Positions 34,268-44,569 of a stretch of 64,000 nt of DNA are shown piece after piece. Position 1 is the stretch's first letter, and each line of letters begins with the position of its first letter. The position numbers and the translations under genes are program-made. Under the pieces are notes generated by a model, which saw only the letters and a program-made list of their open reading frames with translations, ran no database searches and was not told the origin of the DNA. Source of the DNA: an uncultured Roseibium sp. (lineage in GTDB: Bacteria; Pseudomonadota; Alphaproteobacteria; Rhizobiales; Stappiaceae); contig NZ_OY769915.1 of assembly GCF_963669205.1 (NCBI RefSeq), forward strand, positions 408,001 through 472,000. Direction: 5' to 3'.

Positions 34268-35503
34268 ATGGATCTGGGCATTACGGAGCGGGTGCGGCCG
34301 CTGATCGAACAGGTCCGGCAGATGGTCGAAACCGAGATCGCGCCGCTGGACATCGAGTTTCATCATGAGGTCGGCAGGCATCCTTCCGGCGACCGCTTTC
34401 AGCACACGCCGCGCCAGCTCGAAATTCTCGAAGGCCTGAAGGCGAAAGCAAAGGAACGCGGTCTCTGGAATTTCTGGCTGACGGACAGCGAAAGGGGCTT
34501 CGGCCTGACCACGGTCGAATATGCCTATCTCGCCGAGGAAATGGGCAAGGTCGGCATCGCGGCCGAGGTGTTCAACTGCAACGCGCCCGACACCGGCAAC
34601 ATGGAAGTGCTGGAGCGTTACGGCACCCCGGCTCACAAGGAGCGCTGGCTGAAACCGCTCCTCGAAGGAACGATCCGCTCCGCCTATCTCATGAGCGAAC
34701 CGGATGTCGCCTCGTCCGATGCCACCAACATTGCGCTGAACGCTGTCAGGGACGGTGATGCGTGGGTGCTCAACGGCGAGAAGTGGTGGGCGACCGGCGC
34801 GGGCGATCCGCGCTGCCGGCTCTACATCGTCATGGCCCGTTCCGATCCGTCGGCGCACAGGCACAGCCGCCATTCCATGTTTCTGATCCCGAGCGATGCC
34901 GACGGCATCGAGGTGCTGCGGCCGATGCAGGTTTTCGGCGCGGATGACGCCCCGCACGGGCACATGCATATCCGCTTCACCAATGTCCGGGTGCCGTCGG
35001 AAGATCTCGTGCTCGGCGAGGGGCGCGGGTTTGAAGTGGCGCAAGGGCGGCTTGGCCCGGGACGGATTCACCATTGCATGCGGGCGATCGGCCAGGCGGA
35101 AACGGCGCTGGAATTTCTGTGCAAACGGGCGATGCAGCGCGAGGCCTTCGGCAAGAAGCTCACGGATCTCGGCGCCAACTACGACATCATCGCGGATGCC
35201 CGCATGGAAATCGAGATGGCGCGGCTTCTGTGTCTCAAGGCCGCCTGGATGATGGACACGCAGGGAACGCGCGCCGCGCAGCCCTGGATCAGCAAGATCA
35301 AGGTGGTGGCACCGCTGACGGCGCTGAAGGTGGTCGACGAAGCCATGCAGGTTCACGGCGCGGCGGGCATCAGCCAGGATTTCCCGCTTGCCGCCATGTG
35401 GACTCATCTGAGAACGCTGCGCTTTGCCGATGGCCCGGACGCCGTCCACCGGCGGCAGGTTGCCCGAACGGAGCTCAGGAAATACACCAACGACAAGGTC
35501 TGA
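34268..35503 (+). CDS. Acyl-CoA dehydrogenase (ACAD10/11-like)
   Basis: This 411-residue FAD enzyme has AYLMSEPDVASSDATNI, the FAD-adenine motif NGEKWWATGAGDP, RQEAFGKK-like REAFGKKL, MQVHGAAGISQDFPLA and the end RFADGPDAVHRRQVAR. The last motif and the linked phosphotransferase gene place it near ACAD10/11-type enzymes. It desaturates an acyl-CoA. The start has AGGGAGA before the ATG. The operon may continue past the palindromic repeat to the next gene. Confidence 0.88.
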   Translation: MDLGITERVRPLIEQVRQMVETEIAPLDIEFHHEVGRHPSGDRFQHTPRQLEILEGLKAKAKERGLWNFWLTDSERGFGLTTVEYAYLAEEMGKVGIAAEVFNCNAPDTGNMEVLERYGTPAHKERWLKPLLEGTIRSAYLMSEPDVASSDATNIALNAVRDGDAWVLNGEKWWATGAGDPRCRLYIVMARSDPSAHRHSRHSMFLIPSDADGIEVLRPMQVFGADDAPHGHMHIRFTNVRVPSEDLVLGEGRGFEVAQGRLGPGRIHHCMRAIGQAETALEFLCKRAMQREAFGKKLTDLGANYDIIADARMEIEMARLLCLKAAWMMDTQGTRAAQPWISKIKVVAPLTALKVVDEAMQVHGAAGISQDFPLAAMWTHLRTLRFADGPDAVHRRQVARTELRKYTNDKV

Positions 35504-35567
35504 AGATGACCGGTTTGAATTGCGTGTTTCAAAACTGGAAGGAAAACCTTGGCCGTATCCACACCAA

Positions 35568-35677
35568 CCTCATCCTGAGGAAGCGCACAGCGCTGTCTCG
35601 AAGGATGGGTGGCACACGCATGAGCAAGCGGCCCATCCTTCGAGACGCTCGCCTTTGGCAAGCTCCTCAGGATGAGG
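35568..35677. repeat. Long nested palindromic element
   Basis: An outer inverted repeat pairs CCTCATCCTGAGG (35568-35580) with CCTCAGGATGAGG (35665-35677). An inner perfect 14-bp repeat pairs TCTCGAAGGATGGG (35596-35609) with CCCATCCTTCGAGA (35632-35645). This resembles intergenic palindromes (RIME/REP-like) common in Rhizobiales genomes. It fills the gap between the dehydrogenase and phosphotransferase genes and would form a strong hairpin in the mRNA. Confidence 0.75.
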
Positions 35678-35742
35678 TCGTGGTTCGGGTTGGCGTTATT
35701 TCGAAAACACTGCTGAGGCGAAATGGTCATGGGTGAGAACAG

Positions 35743-36771
35743 ATGACCGGCACAGCTGATCTCGATCTGGAACGCCTGGGCCGCTGGCTGGAGGGGAACC
35801 TCTCCGGGTTCGCCGGTCCGGTCCTGGCTGAAAAGTTCAACCGTGGTCAGTCCAACCCGACCTTCCGTTTGCGCGCCGCCTCCGGCGACTACGTTCTGCG
35901 CCGCAAGCCACCCGGTGTCCTGTTGAAATCGGCACATGCGGTCGACCGGGAATTCCGGGTCCAGAAAGCGCTTGCCGGTTCGGACGTGCCCGTCGCGAAG
36001 ATGAACGTCTTGTGTGAAGACGACAGCATCATCGGGTCCGCCTTCTATGTCATGGAACTGGTGCGCGGCCGTAATTTCGACGACCCGCGATTGCCGGGTC
36101 TCGACAAGGGCCTGCGCACCGGGATCTACGACCGGATGAACCGTGTTCTCGCCGCGATCCACGCGATTGATCTGGACGCGCGTGGCCTGTCGGATTTCGG
36201 GCCGGAGGGAAACTATTACAGGCGGCAGATCGACCGGTGGACCAAGCAGTATCGGGCGAGCGAAACCGAACCGATCACTGAGATGGACGAATTGATCGAT
36301 TGGCTCGACCGGAACGTGCCCGATGACGATGGCCGCCGTACGTTGGTACACGGCGACTACCGTATCGACAACATGCTGTTTGCCGAAGACGGTCCGGACT
36401 GTGTGGCGGTCCTGGACTGGGAGCTCTCGACAATCGGCCATCCCTTCGCCGATCTCGCCGCGCTCATCATGCAATGGCAGCGTCCTCCGGGGGCGGAAGG
36501 CAGGGGTCTTGCCGGGGTCGACCGGGCTCCGCTCGGCATTCCCGGGGACCAGGCGTTCATCGATACCTATTGCGACCGCGCAGGACTGCCCGGAATCCCC
36601 GACTTCGGCTTCTACCTTGCCTTTGCGTTTTTCCGCATGGGCGCGATCCTTCAGGGCGTGAAGAAACGCGCCCTCGACGGCAATGCGTCCAATCCCGAAC
36701 TGGGCTTGAAGCTCGGCGCAAGTGTGCCGGACTATGCGGCAGGCGGGTTGAAGGCGGCGAATTCGGTCTGA
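35743..36771 (+). CDS. APH-like phosphotransferase family protein
   Basis: The 342-residue protein has the aminoglycoside/choline-kinase-like catalytic set: an N-lobe with GQSNPTFRLRAASGDYVLRRK, the catalytic loop VHGDYRIDNMLF and the metal motif VLDWELSTIGHPFADLA. Homologues accompany ACAD10/11-type acyl-CoA dehydrogenases. The mammalian ACAD10/11 proteins fuse the two domains and process 4-hydroxyacyl-CoAs through a phospho-intermediate. The same role is a fair inference here. The ATG is at 35743, 66 bases after the palindromic element. Confidence 0.85.
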   Translation: MTGTADLDLERLGRWLEGNLSGFAGPVLAEKFNRGQSNPTFRLRAASGDYVLRRKPPGVLLKSAHAVDREFRVQKALAGSDVPVAKMNVLCEDDSIIGSAFYVMELVRGRNFDDPRLPGLDKGLRTGIYDRMNRVLAAIHAIDLDARGLSDFGPEGNYYRRQIDRWTKQYRASETEPITEMDELIDWLDRNVPDDDGRRTLVHGDYRIDNMLFAEDGPDCVAVLDWELSTIGHPFADLAALIMQWQRPPGAEGRGLAGVDRAPLGIPGDQAFIDTYCDRAGLPGIPDFGFYLAFAFFRMGAILQGVKKRALDGNASNPELGLKLGASVPDYAAGGLKAANSV

Positions 36772-36926
36772 AGCGCATGGATGCCGGCAGCTGACAACAA
36801 ATCCATCTGCGTCATTGCCAAGCCCACTGCTGTCCGGTTTGGAAAGCGCGTTCGAATGTAAGTATATAAGAATGCGGCATAGTTCCTTGAGGTGCCAAGT
36901 CGGGATATAGAAACGTTTCCCCGATT

Positions 36927-37057
36927 TGTCATCCCGGTTTGCCGCATGCGCGGCAAGACCGGGAACCAGTACTCCAAGTGGTTGGAGGTTGTAAAAAGAA
37001 AGAAAAACAAGTGGTTACTGGGTTCCGGCCTTCCGCTGCGCTTCAGCCGGAATGACA
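36927..37057. repeat. 131-bp element, copy A
   Basis: It begins TGTCATCCCGG and ends CCGGAATGACA, an 11-bp terminal inverted repeat with one mismatch. Inside, CCCGGTTTGCCGC and GCGGCAAGACCGGG form a left hairpin, and TTCCGGCC with the terminal CCGGAA form a right one. The middle (about 50 bases) differs between copies. Copies B (38489) and C (50572) have the same length. Confidence 0.75.
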
Positions 37058-37144
37058 AGCAGATGGACTGGGGGTCACCTCACCAGTGCTATTTCGACTT
37101 GAACCGGACAGCAGTGGGTCAAGCCATGGCATGACCCGGTAAAC
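36927..37144. repeat. Left direct repeat flanking the IS110 transposase
   Basis: The last 129 bases (37016-37144) match 38578-38706 at every position but two, at a constant offset of 1562 bases. The first part is the 131-bp element, which is less well conserved. A further 76-base homologous block follows at 37183-37258 (partner 38722-38797). Confidence 0.8.
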
Positions 37145-37336
37145 GGAGACAGGCTTTCTTGCTTTTTTGCTCTCACAGACACGTCATTCCGGACAAGTGG
37201 GGCACCGCCGAACGCAGATTCGGAATCCAGTTGTCAGCGTGAGCGCAGCGCACCCGGAGCACGTTGTTCCAGTCGAAAGCCGTGCTCCATGTGTCCGCTG
37301 CCAAGTCAGGATGCGAAGCTGTTTCCCGAGTTGTCA

Positions 37337-38284
37337 TCAACTCATTGTCGTGATTTCGTCTCTTGCCCTTGCGTTTAGGATTACGATTATCTTTCTCATG
37401 ATGGCAGCGACGGCGACGATCGGTTTCTTTCCGTTTTTGATAAGGCGTTGATAGAAGGTACGTAATGGTCCTTCTACCCTTGCTCCGACCAGGGCTGCCA
37501 TGAAGAGGTTTTGACGCACTTGGGGCCGACCTCCTCGCATTTTCCTGTAACCCTTCAATGTGCCGCTGTCTCTTGGGTGTGGCGCAAGACCTGCCAGGGA
37601 GGCGGCCTGCCTTCGTGTCAGGGTGCCAAGCTCCGGCATTGTTGCCAGCAAGGCAATGGCCGTTCTTGGTCCGACACCCGGCAGGGAGCGGTAGATCCGG
37701 GCGCGGCGGGTCAAGGTTTGACAGGCGGCAATCATCTGCTCGATGTCATTGTCGATCTTTTCAATCTGACGGCAAAGACAGGCGATCACAGTCTTGCAGG
37801 ACCTTGAGATGAGTGGATTTCCTGGAGCCTTGGAGCGGTTTGTTTCCGCAGTTTTGATCGTCAGGAGGTCCTGGCGGCGGGCGACCAGGGCAGCCAGTTG
37901 GGCCTGACGTTTGTCTGCTGGCTGATAGAGACCCAGGAGGTTCCAGCGTTCCCGGCCATAGTGGGCCAAGGCCTTGGCGTCGATCGCATCGGTTTTGGCC
38001 AGGCGGCCGAAGGACTTGATAAAGGCTTTGACTTTCAAGGTATCTGCCCGGTGGCTCGCAATGCCTTGCGCGGCCAGCTCTGCTGCCAGCAGCGCCTCAA
38101 AGCCGCCGGTGGGCTCAAAGATCACCATCGTTCCAGGGGCGAGACCGGCGATCATCTTGCGAACGGCTGCCGGGCTGTTGCGCACGGTGGACAGGCACTG
38201 GCGGGCCTCGTCAAAGACGGCCAGGGTGTCTTTGGAAACATCAATTCCGGCAACCGCGGCCGGAGCTCTTTCAAGACGGGTCAT
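37337..38284 (-). CDS. IS110-family transposase
   Basis: The 315-residue protein has the RuvC-like DEDD domain: GIDVSKDTLAVFD, VIFEPTGGFE, and KTDAIDAKALAHYG, giving the D-E-D-D residues. The C-terminal Transposase_20 domain follows with LPGVGPRTAIALLATMPELG and LAGLAPHPRDSGTLKGYRKMRGGRP; the Ser in DSGT is the catalytic serine of the family. The frame is intact. ATG at 38284 is chosen; an in-frame TTG at 38344 is also open. Confidence 0.95.
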   Translation of the reverse strand: MTRLERAPAAVAGIDVSKDTLAVFDEARQCLSTVRNSPAAVRKMIAGLAPGTMVIFEPTGGFEALLAAELAAQGIASHRADTLKVKAFIKSFGRLAKTDAIDAKALAHYGRERWNLLGLYQPADKRQAQLAALVARRQDLLTIKTAETNRSKAPGNPLISRSCKTVIACLCRQIEKIDNDIEQMIAACQTLTRRARIYRSLPGVGPRTAIALLATMPELGTLTRRQAASLAGLAPHPRDSGTLKGYRKMRGGRPQVRQNLFMAALVGARVEGPLRTFYQRLIKNGKKPIVAVAAIMRKIIVILNARARDEITTMS

Positions 38285-38488
38285 GACAGTGGTAACCTGT
38301 TCGTGCTTCGGATTGTTTGCGGGCGTGCTGTCACAGAGGCCCAATCAACTCTCCAAGCGGGAAAAGGAAGTGGCAGGGAACCATGATGACAACGGGTGAA
38401 AACCCGATCCCGGAACGGTCGCCTGTCACTGGCCATCTGGCTATTGCTCAGCCAGATGGCCACCTACAAAAATACAACAAAAAGCAGA
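38285..38488 (-). ncRNA. Candidate bridge-RNA region of the IS110 element
   Basis: This non-coding stretch lies on the 5' side of the transposase. It contains a perfect 12-bp hairpin, GGCCATCTGGCT at 38431-38442 and AGCCAGATGGCC at 38450-38461, with a 7-base loop. In characterised IS110-group elements such as IS621, the guide RNA is encoded on this side. The hairpin would fit one of its stems, but no target-binding loop could be verified here. Confidence 0.35.
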
Positions 38489-38619
38489 AACAATCCCGGT
38501 TTGCCGCACGCGCGGCAAGACCGGGACCCAGTACGCCGTGTGGCCGAAGATCGATGCAATAAGGAGAAACAAGGGGATACTGGGTTCCGGCCTTCCGCTG
38601 CGCTTCAGCCGGAATGACA
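38489..38619. repeat. 131-bp element, copy B
   Basis: Aligned base for base with copy A in length. The right end CCGGAATGACA and the CCCGG...CCGGG hairpin are kept. The first four bases are AACA instead of TGTC, so the outer tip of its left inverted repeat is lost next to the IS110 element. This may mark the insertion junction. Confidence 0.7.
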
Positions 38620-38706
38620 AGCAGATGGACTGGGGGTCACCTCACCAGTGCTATTTCGACTTGAACCGGACAGCAGTGAGTCAAGCCATGGCATGAGCCG
38701 GTAAAC
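38489..38706. repeat. Right direct repeat flanking the IS110 transposase
   Basis: The partner of 36927-37144; 38578-38706 differs from it at two of 129 positions. The following block 38722-38797 matches 37183-37258. No gene lies between 38285 and 38820. Confidence 0.8.
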
Positions 38707-38820
38707 TGCCTGCAAAACGGGGTCATTCCGGACAAGCGAGGCCGCGCCGAACGCTGATCCGGAATCCAGATGTCAGCGTGAGCGCAGCGAACCCGGAACT
38801 TGCAAAGGCATCGCGGATAC

Positions 38821-40383
38821 CTAACGCCCTCCGTCGACATATTCGCCGTCATATCGGAACACCGCGTGCCCGCTGTTGCTGTGTTGCGGCGGAACGCCGA
38901 CACGCATTTGCAGGAACAGGGCACCGTTCGGATCCTTGTAGAACGGCGCGCCGTTCCACAGCTTGATCAGGAACACTTCGGCATTCTCGACCTTGAAGGC
39001 CTTGATCAGCATCTCGGGAACATCCGTGACCAGCTGCGGGTGAAATCCGGCGGCCTGCGTGAAGGAGATCAGGTCCGCGTCGTTTTCCATGATCCGTGGC
39101 CGTGAAAAGCCGCGCGACACGCCGCTGCTGCCGAGCGTGTATTCCACCACGTTGCCGTTGGCCTCGGGGTCGGGCAGCACGATGCTGGCCCGATCCTCCC
39201 GGAACGTCATTTCAAAGAACTTCACGTCGGTGCCGAGAGTCCCCTGAAACTGAACGAAGGCCTCCGACATACCCTTGATCGAAAGGTAGCTGTCAAACGC
39301 GCGCAGGCTTTCCGGCAGCGCGACCGAATAGATGCTGGCATCGGGACGCACGCGCACCACGGCCTTTTCGCGCCCGCCGGATGCATTCTGGAACCTGATT
39401 TCCCAGAGCACGCCCGCTTCCTTGCCCGCCGGGGGCGGCCGGGTTGCCACGACGTCATCGATATGGCTCCAACCAGCAGGCACTTCCGAGCGCGCCGCGT
39501 CGAGGATCTGTGGCAGGCGGGCCAGACCGCTCTTCGTGATGGAAAATGGCTGACTACGGCCCGTCAGCGTGTACATCGAAACCGGCCTGCCGCCGATGCC
39601 CCGCCGGTAGCTGCCGCCGTTCCAGCGATAGTCCTGGATCGCTCCCGGATCGGCCGGCGACACGGCGTCGATTTCGACGCCATGGGTCAGAACCTTGATT
39701 TCGTAGACGTGTTCACCGGTGCCGATGACGTCTGCAAAACGGGTCTCGGCCTCATCGAATGGCCAGTCGGACTGGGTCCGCAGGTTCATTGACCGGCCAC
39801 GCTCGGTGTGGCTGATATCGGCGCCGTCGAACCGGCCGTCGGCCAGCGCATAAACCTGGCCGTGCTCGCGATCGCTTCGGACCGAGATGTTCCACTTCAG
39901 GGACCAGTGTGCCTGGCCGAGGACCGGGCCGAGCGAGGCTGCAGCAGCGGTCACTGTTCCCGGTTTTTTGGTTGGCAGCTTGTCCGGTGCGTCGCTCAAG
40001 ATCGACCACACCTTCGAAATCTGCAGCTCCGCCTGGCTGAAACGCTCCGGCGAGACGATGAATTTCGGACCATCAGCCATATGCATCGGACCGTGGAGTT
40101 CATCCACGGAGCCCGGATCGCCGAGGTTGCGTCTCACGGACCAGAGGTTGAATTCTTCACCGTCCCGCCCTGTCGCGGCAATCACCGAGAAACTGTCAGG
40201 CTCGATCCTCAGCCACAAAAGGTCGCTTTCGCCGATCTCGCTGGTCAGCGTCGTCCATGCGATGTCGAATGATTTCTTGTCGTTGAGATAGGTGGATTGC
40301 GCCCAGGCGGGCAATGAAAGCGCCAAAGTAACGAACAAAACAAGCGGCGCGACGCCGCTGCGCAGACGCAGGTAATTGGCCAT
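38821..40383 (-). CDS. Secreted or periplasmic protein of unknown function
   Basis: The 520-residue product begins with a clear signal peptide: a basic start, a hydrophobic core VAPLVLFVTLALSL and a likely cleavage after PAWAQ. I do not recognise the mature protein. It is rich in short beta-type segments, with repeated arginine-containing strands (WLRIEPDSFSVIAATGRDG, AVVRVRPDASIYSVAL), no cysteine pairs and no membrane segments. It ends close to the right repeat of the IS110 region and is separated from fadJ by 92 bases. Confidence 0.7.
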   Translation of the reverse strand: MANYLRLRSGVAPLVLFVTLALSLPAWAQSTYLNDKKSFDIAWTTLTSEIGESDLLWLRIEPDSFSVIAATGRDGEEFNLWSVRRNLGDPGSVDELHGPMHMADGPKFIVSPERFSQAELQISKVWSILSDAPDKLPTKKPGTVTAAAASLGPVLGQAHWSLKWNISVRSDREHGQVYALADGRFDGADISHTERGRSMNLRTQSDWPFDEAETRFADVIGTGEHVYEIKVLTHGVEIDAVSPADPGAIQDYRWNGGSYRRGIGGRPVSMYTLTGRSQPFSITKSGLARLPQILDAARSEVPAGWSHIDDVVATRPPPAGKEAGVLWEIRFQNASGGREKAVVRVRPDASIYSVALPESLRAFDSYLSIKGMSEAFVQFQGTLGTDVKFFEMTFREDRASIVLPDPEANGNVVEYTLGSSGVSRGFSRPRIMENDADLISFTQAAGFHPQLVTDVPEMLIKAFKVENAEVFLIKLWNGAPFYKDPNGALFLQMRVGVPPQHSNSGHAVFRYDGEYVDGGR

Positions 40384-40475
40384 GATGCACCTCGAAATTC
40401 TATGAATAGGTCCATCATGCCTGCAAAACGCTACGTAAGCAAAGCCCGGCCCTCAGAAGCGCCGGGCCTGTAGGC

Positions 40476-42587
<2,112 letters not shown>

Positions 42588-42712
42588 GGGTTCCTCCAGA
42601 AAGCCGCCCGGGGCGAGCAGAATTGCGCTGGAATGTTCAATTCCGGGAGAGGCTTGTCAAGCCGACGAAACAGAATGGGAAGGTTCCGGAATGGAATGGC
42701 TAGGTGCGCGTT

Positions 42713-43177
42713 CTAGTTCTTGGGAGCTGCCTTGGGCGAGAATGCGCAGCGGTCGGGTTTCAGGTCGATTAGCGGTGTCCCGTTCAGGCAGTCGAGCCCG
42801 CGAACGATCAGGTTCGGCCCGTCGACGCGGATCAGTTTCGCGCCGACCGTACCGATCGGATTCGGGCGAACCGGAGAGCGCAGCGCGAATGTTCCGAAGG
42901 TCCTGTCGCTGTGTCCCGGGTTCTGCACCACGAGGTCACGGCGGGATTTGTCGAGCCAGTACAGCACTTCGATCTGGTCGTAGTCCTCGATGCCCTTCAG
43001 CGCCGGAACCCAGGGCTCGAACACCTCGATCCGGCACTCCGGTCCATCCTGTTTGCCCTGGCGCGGGCAGTCCTTTCTGTCGGTCCACGGCGTGTGGATG
43101 CGCCCGATGAAATGGAGCCGCGCGTCGTCCGGCTCGGAGGTCGGCACCATGATTTCGTGGGGGCGAATGTCGCTCAT
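42713..43177 (-). CDS. trmO: tRNA (adenine37-N6)-methyltransferase TrmO
   Basis: TrmO methylates N6-threonylcarbamoyl-adenosine at position 37 of ACY-decoding tRNA-Thr with SAM. The 154-residue product has HFIGRIHTPW, KDCPRQG, IEVLYWLDKSRRD, and RSPVRPNPIGTVGAKLI, the characteristic UPF0066/TrmO block. It is the short form lacking the C-terminal extension of E. coli TrmO (235 residues). The ATG at 43177 with AAGGGA upstream is preferred over an open extension to 43243. Confidence 0.9.
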   Translation of the reverse strand: MSDIRPHEIMVPTSEPDDARLHFIGRIHTPWTDRKDCPRQGKQDGPECRIEVFEPWVPALKGIEDYDQIEVLYWLDKSRRDLVVQNPGHSDRTFGTFALRSPVRPNPIGTVGAKLIRVDGPNLIVRGLDCLNGTPLIDLKPDRCAFSPKAAPKN

Positions 43178-43199
43178 CGATAAGTCCCTTTGCGGAGGA

Positions 43200-44078
43200 T
43201 CAGTCGGACAGCCAGCGGACCGACCCGAGATCTGCCAGGTCATAACCGCCGAGCGCGGCCGCTTTTTCGTGAAACTCGGGTGTCCGGGCGAAAGAGAGCA
43301 ACTGCTGCACCGGCTCCGTGAAATAGGATTTCCGGTCGATCAGGAGATCGAATTTTTCATCTGCAAGCGGCAGGAACGACAGTTTGAACCGTCTGGCCAT
43401 TGCCTCGATGCCGAGAGACGCATCCGCTTCGCCCGATGCGACTGCAGCCGCGGCATCGCTTTCCGTGTGGGCCCTGTCCTTGCAGAGGATCATGTCGTTT
43501 TCCGAAAGACCTGCATCTTTCATGAGCGCCTCGAAGAGCAGGGCAGCGCCGGCACCGGCCTGACGCTGCACGACGCGCCTGCCTTTGAGGTCCCGAACCG
43601 TCTTTACGGAAGAGGCATCATCCGGAGACAGAAGCAGGCCGCGCTTGCGCACCGCCCAGTTGATCAGAACGCAATTCGCGCTGCCGCTGTCCGAAACGGC
43701 GGCAACGTTCCAGCCGTCTTCGCCGGGCAGGTGCAGTCCGGCGGCGAGCGCGCTGCCGGCATTGAACTGGTCCAGGCCGTCCCGGCTGCCATTGCACAGC
43801 GTTGCAAGGCCGCATCCGGAAGCCCGGATGGCCCAGTCCAGGAGCGGATCGTGGGACCCTGCCAGTACATTGGGCCTGTCCGGGGCGGCGATCTCGTTCT
43901 CGCCGTCTATCCAGCTGCGCAAGGCCTGTGCGGGAAATAGAAGCTTCCCTGTAATCCGGCGGTGCGGGATCTCGTTGGCGGCGGCCAGGTCGTAAACCTT
44001 GCGCTCCTTTACGCGCAGAATGTCTGCAACCTCTTTCGTGGTCAGAAAAAGCGGGTCGTTTTTCTCGGCTTCGAACAA
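43200..44078 (-). CDS. Excisionase-type HTH regulator with a substrate-binding-protein-like domain
   Basis: The 292-residue protein has an N-terminal MerR/excisionase-like helix-turn-helix (LTTKEVADILRVKERKVYDL, then IPHRRITGKLLF). From about residue 70 it has a PBP-like domain related to ModE-associated periplasmic-binding folds (VAAVSDSGSANCVLINWA, RRVVQRQAGAGAALLFEAL, ASGEADASLGIEAMARR). It probably binds a small ligand and controls a transport gene. It is divergent from the PotABCD-type operon across 491 bases. TTG is the start with AGGA upstream. Confidence 0.8.
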   Translation of the reverse strand: MFEAEKNDPLFLTTKEVADILRVKERKVYDLAAANEIPHRRITGKLLFPAQALRSWIDGENEIAAPDRPNVLAGSHDPLLDWAIRASGCGLATLCNGSRDGLDQFNAGSALAAGLHLPGEDGWNVAAVSDSGSANCVLINWAVRKRGLLLSPDDASSVKTVRDLKGRRVVQRQAGAGAALLFEALMKDAGLSENDMILCKDRAHTESDAAAAVASGEADASLGIEAMARRFKLSFLPLADEKFDLLIDRKSYFTEPVQQLLSFARTPEFHEKAAALGGYDLADLGSVRWLSD

Positions 44079-44569
44079 GACAAATCCTGCATTTTCGGAA
44101 AGCGTAAACGAGAGGCACCGATCCGTTCAAGAGCCCGGGACGATGGCAATCACCGGGTTATACGGTGTTCCTGCCCGCGTCAAAGAGACATTTGGCGGGC
44201 TGACCGGTCGTTTCAGTGGCATTCTGCGACGATTGTAGGGTTTCACGGCAAGGCGATAAAGACGATAGTCCGACTATGGCGGAAAGCCAGCAGGTTGCCG
44301 CATTGCGTCGAAACAGGCCGGAAAGAAGATTTTCTTTCCGCTGAACCCGTTGTTCTGAGTGGAATTTCCCGCTTTTCTCCGTGCTGCAAAATATTCAGCC
44401 GGAACATGAATAAAAAATATCCATTTTTTTTCACAAGCCCCTTTCAAAGAAGCTTCTTTTTTGTTTTTCTAGCGCCGATGGTTTGGCGAATTCCTGAACG
44501 GTGACGATCGTTATCACAAGAGTTCGCCTGGCGATCCACAATAACGATAGAACCGGATTTGGGGACAAT
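44079..44569. promoter_or_regulatory. Divergent control region of the HTH regulator and importer operon
   Basis: These 491 bases are visibly richer in A and T than the neighbouring genes. They contain a perfect 9-4-9 inverted repeat (CGGAAAGAA / TTCTTTCCG, 44319-44340), a 6-1-6 one (ATAGTC-C-GACTAT, 44265-44277) and the 14-bp palindrome AAAGAAGCTTCTTT at 44446-44459. They must hold both promoters. No coding frame was recognised. Confidence 0.55.
44319..44340. promoter_or_regulatory. Perfect inverted repeat, candidate operator
   Basis: CGGAAAGAA and TTCTTTCCG are exact reverse complements around GATT. The site lies 230 bases before potA-like gene 44570 and 241 bases before the divergent regulator, a natural place for the regulator's operator. 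Confidence 0.4.

Larger units (their letters stand above)
36772..37336. other. Repeat-filled intergenic region left of the IS110 transposase
   Basis: These 565 bases hold no gene. They contain the first copy of the 131-bp element (36927-37057), the rest of the left direct repeat (to 37144), and a second homologous block with GTCATTCCGGACAAG at 37183-37258. The left end of the IS110 element probably lies between 37259 and 37336. Confidence 0.6.
37259..38488 (-). mobile_element. IS110-family insertion sequence, ends inferred
   Basis: The approximately 1.2 kb between the two compound repeats contains a single intact IS110-type transposase. The total fits the family's usual size. IS110 elements lack clear terminal inverted repeats and make little or no target duplication, so the ends given here are just the inner limits of the flanking repeats. 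The non-coding stretch 38285-38488 upstream of the transposase is where IS110-group guide (bridge) RNAs are encoded in studied elements. Confidence 0.55.

Noticed and set aside
43178..43243. Upstream extension of trmO to 43243
   Set aside because: It adds residues without similarity and reaches into the end of the regulator gene; ATG 43177 has a ribosome site.
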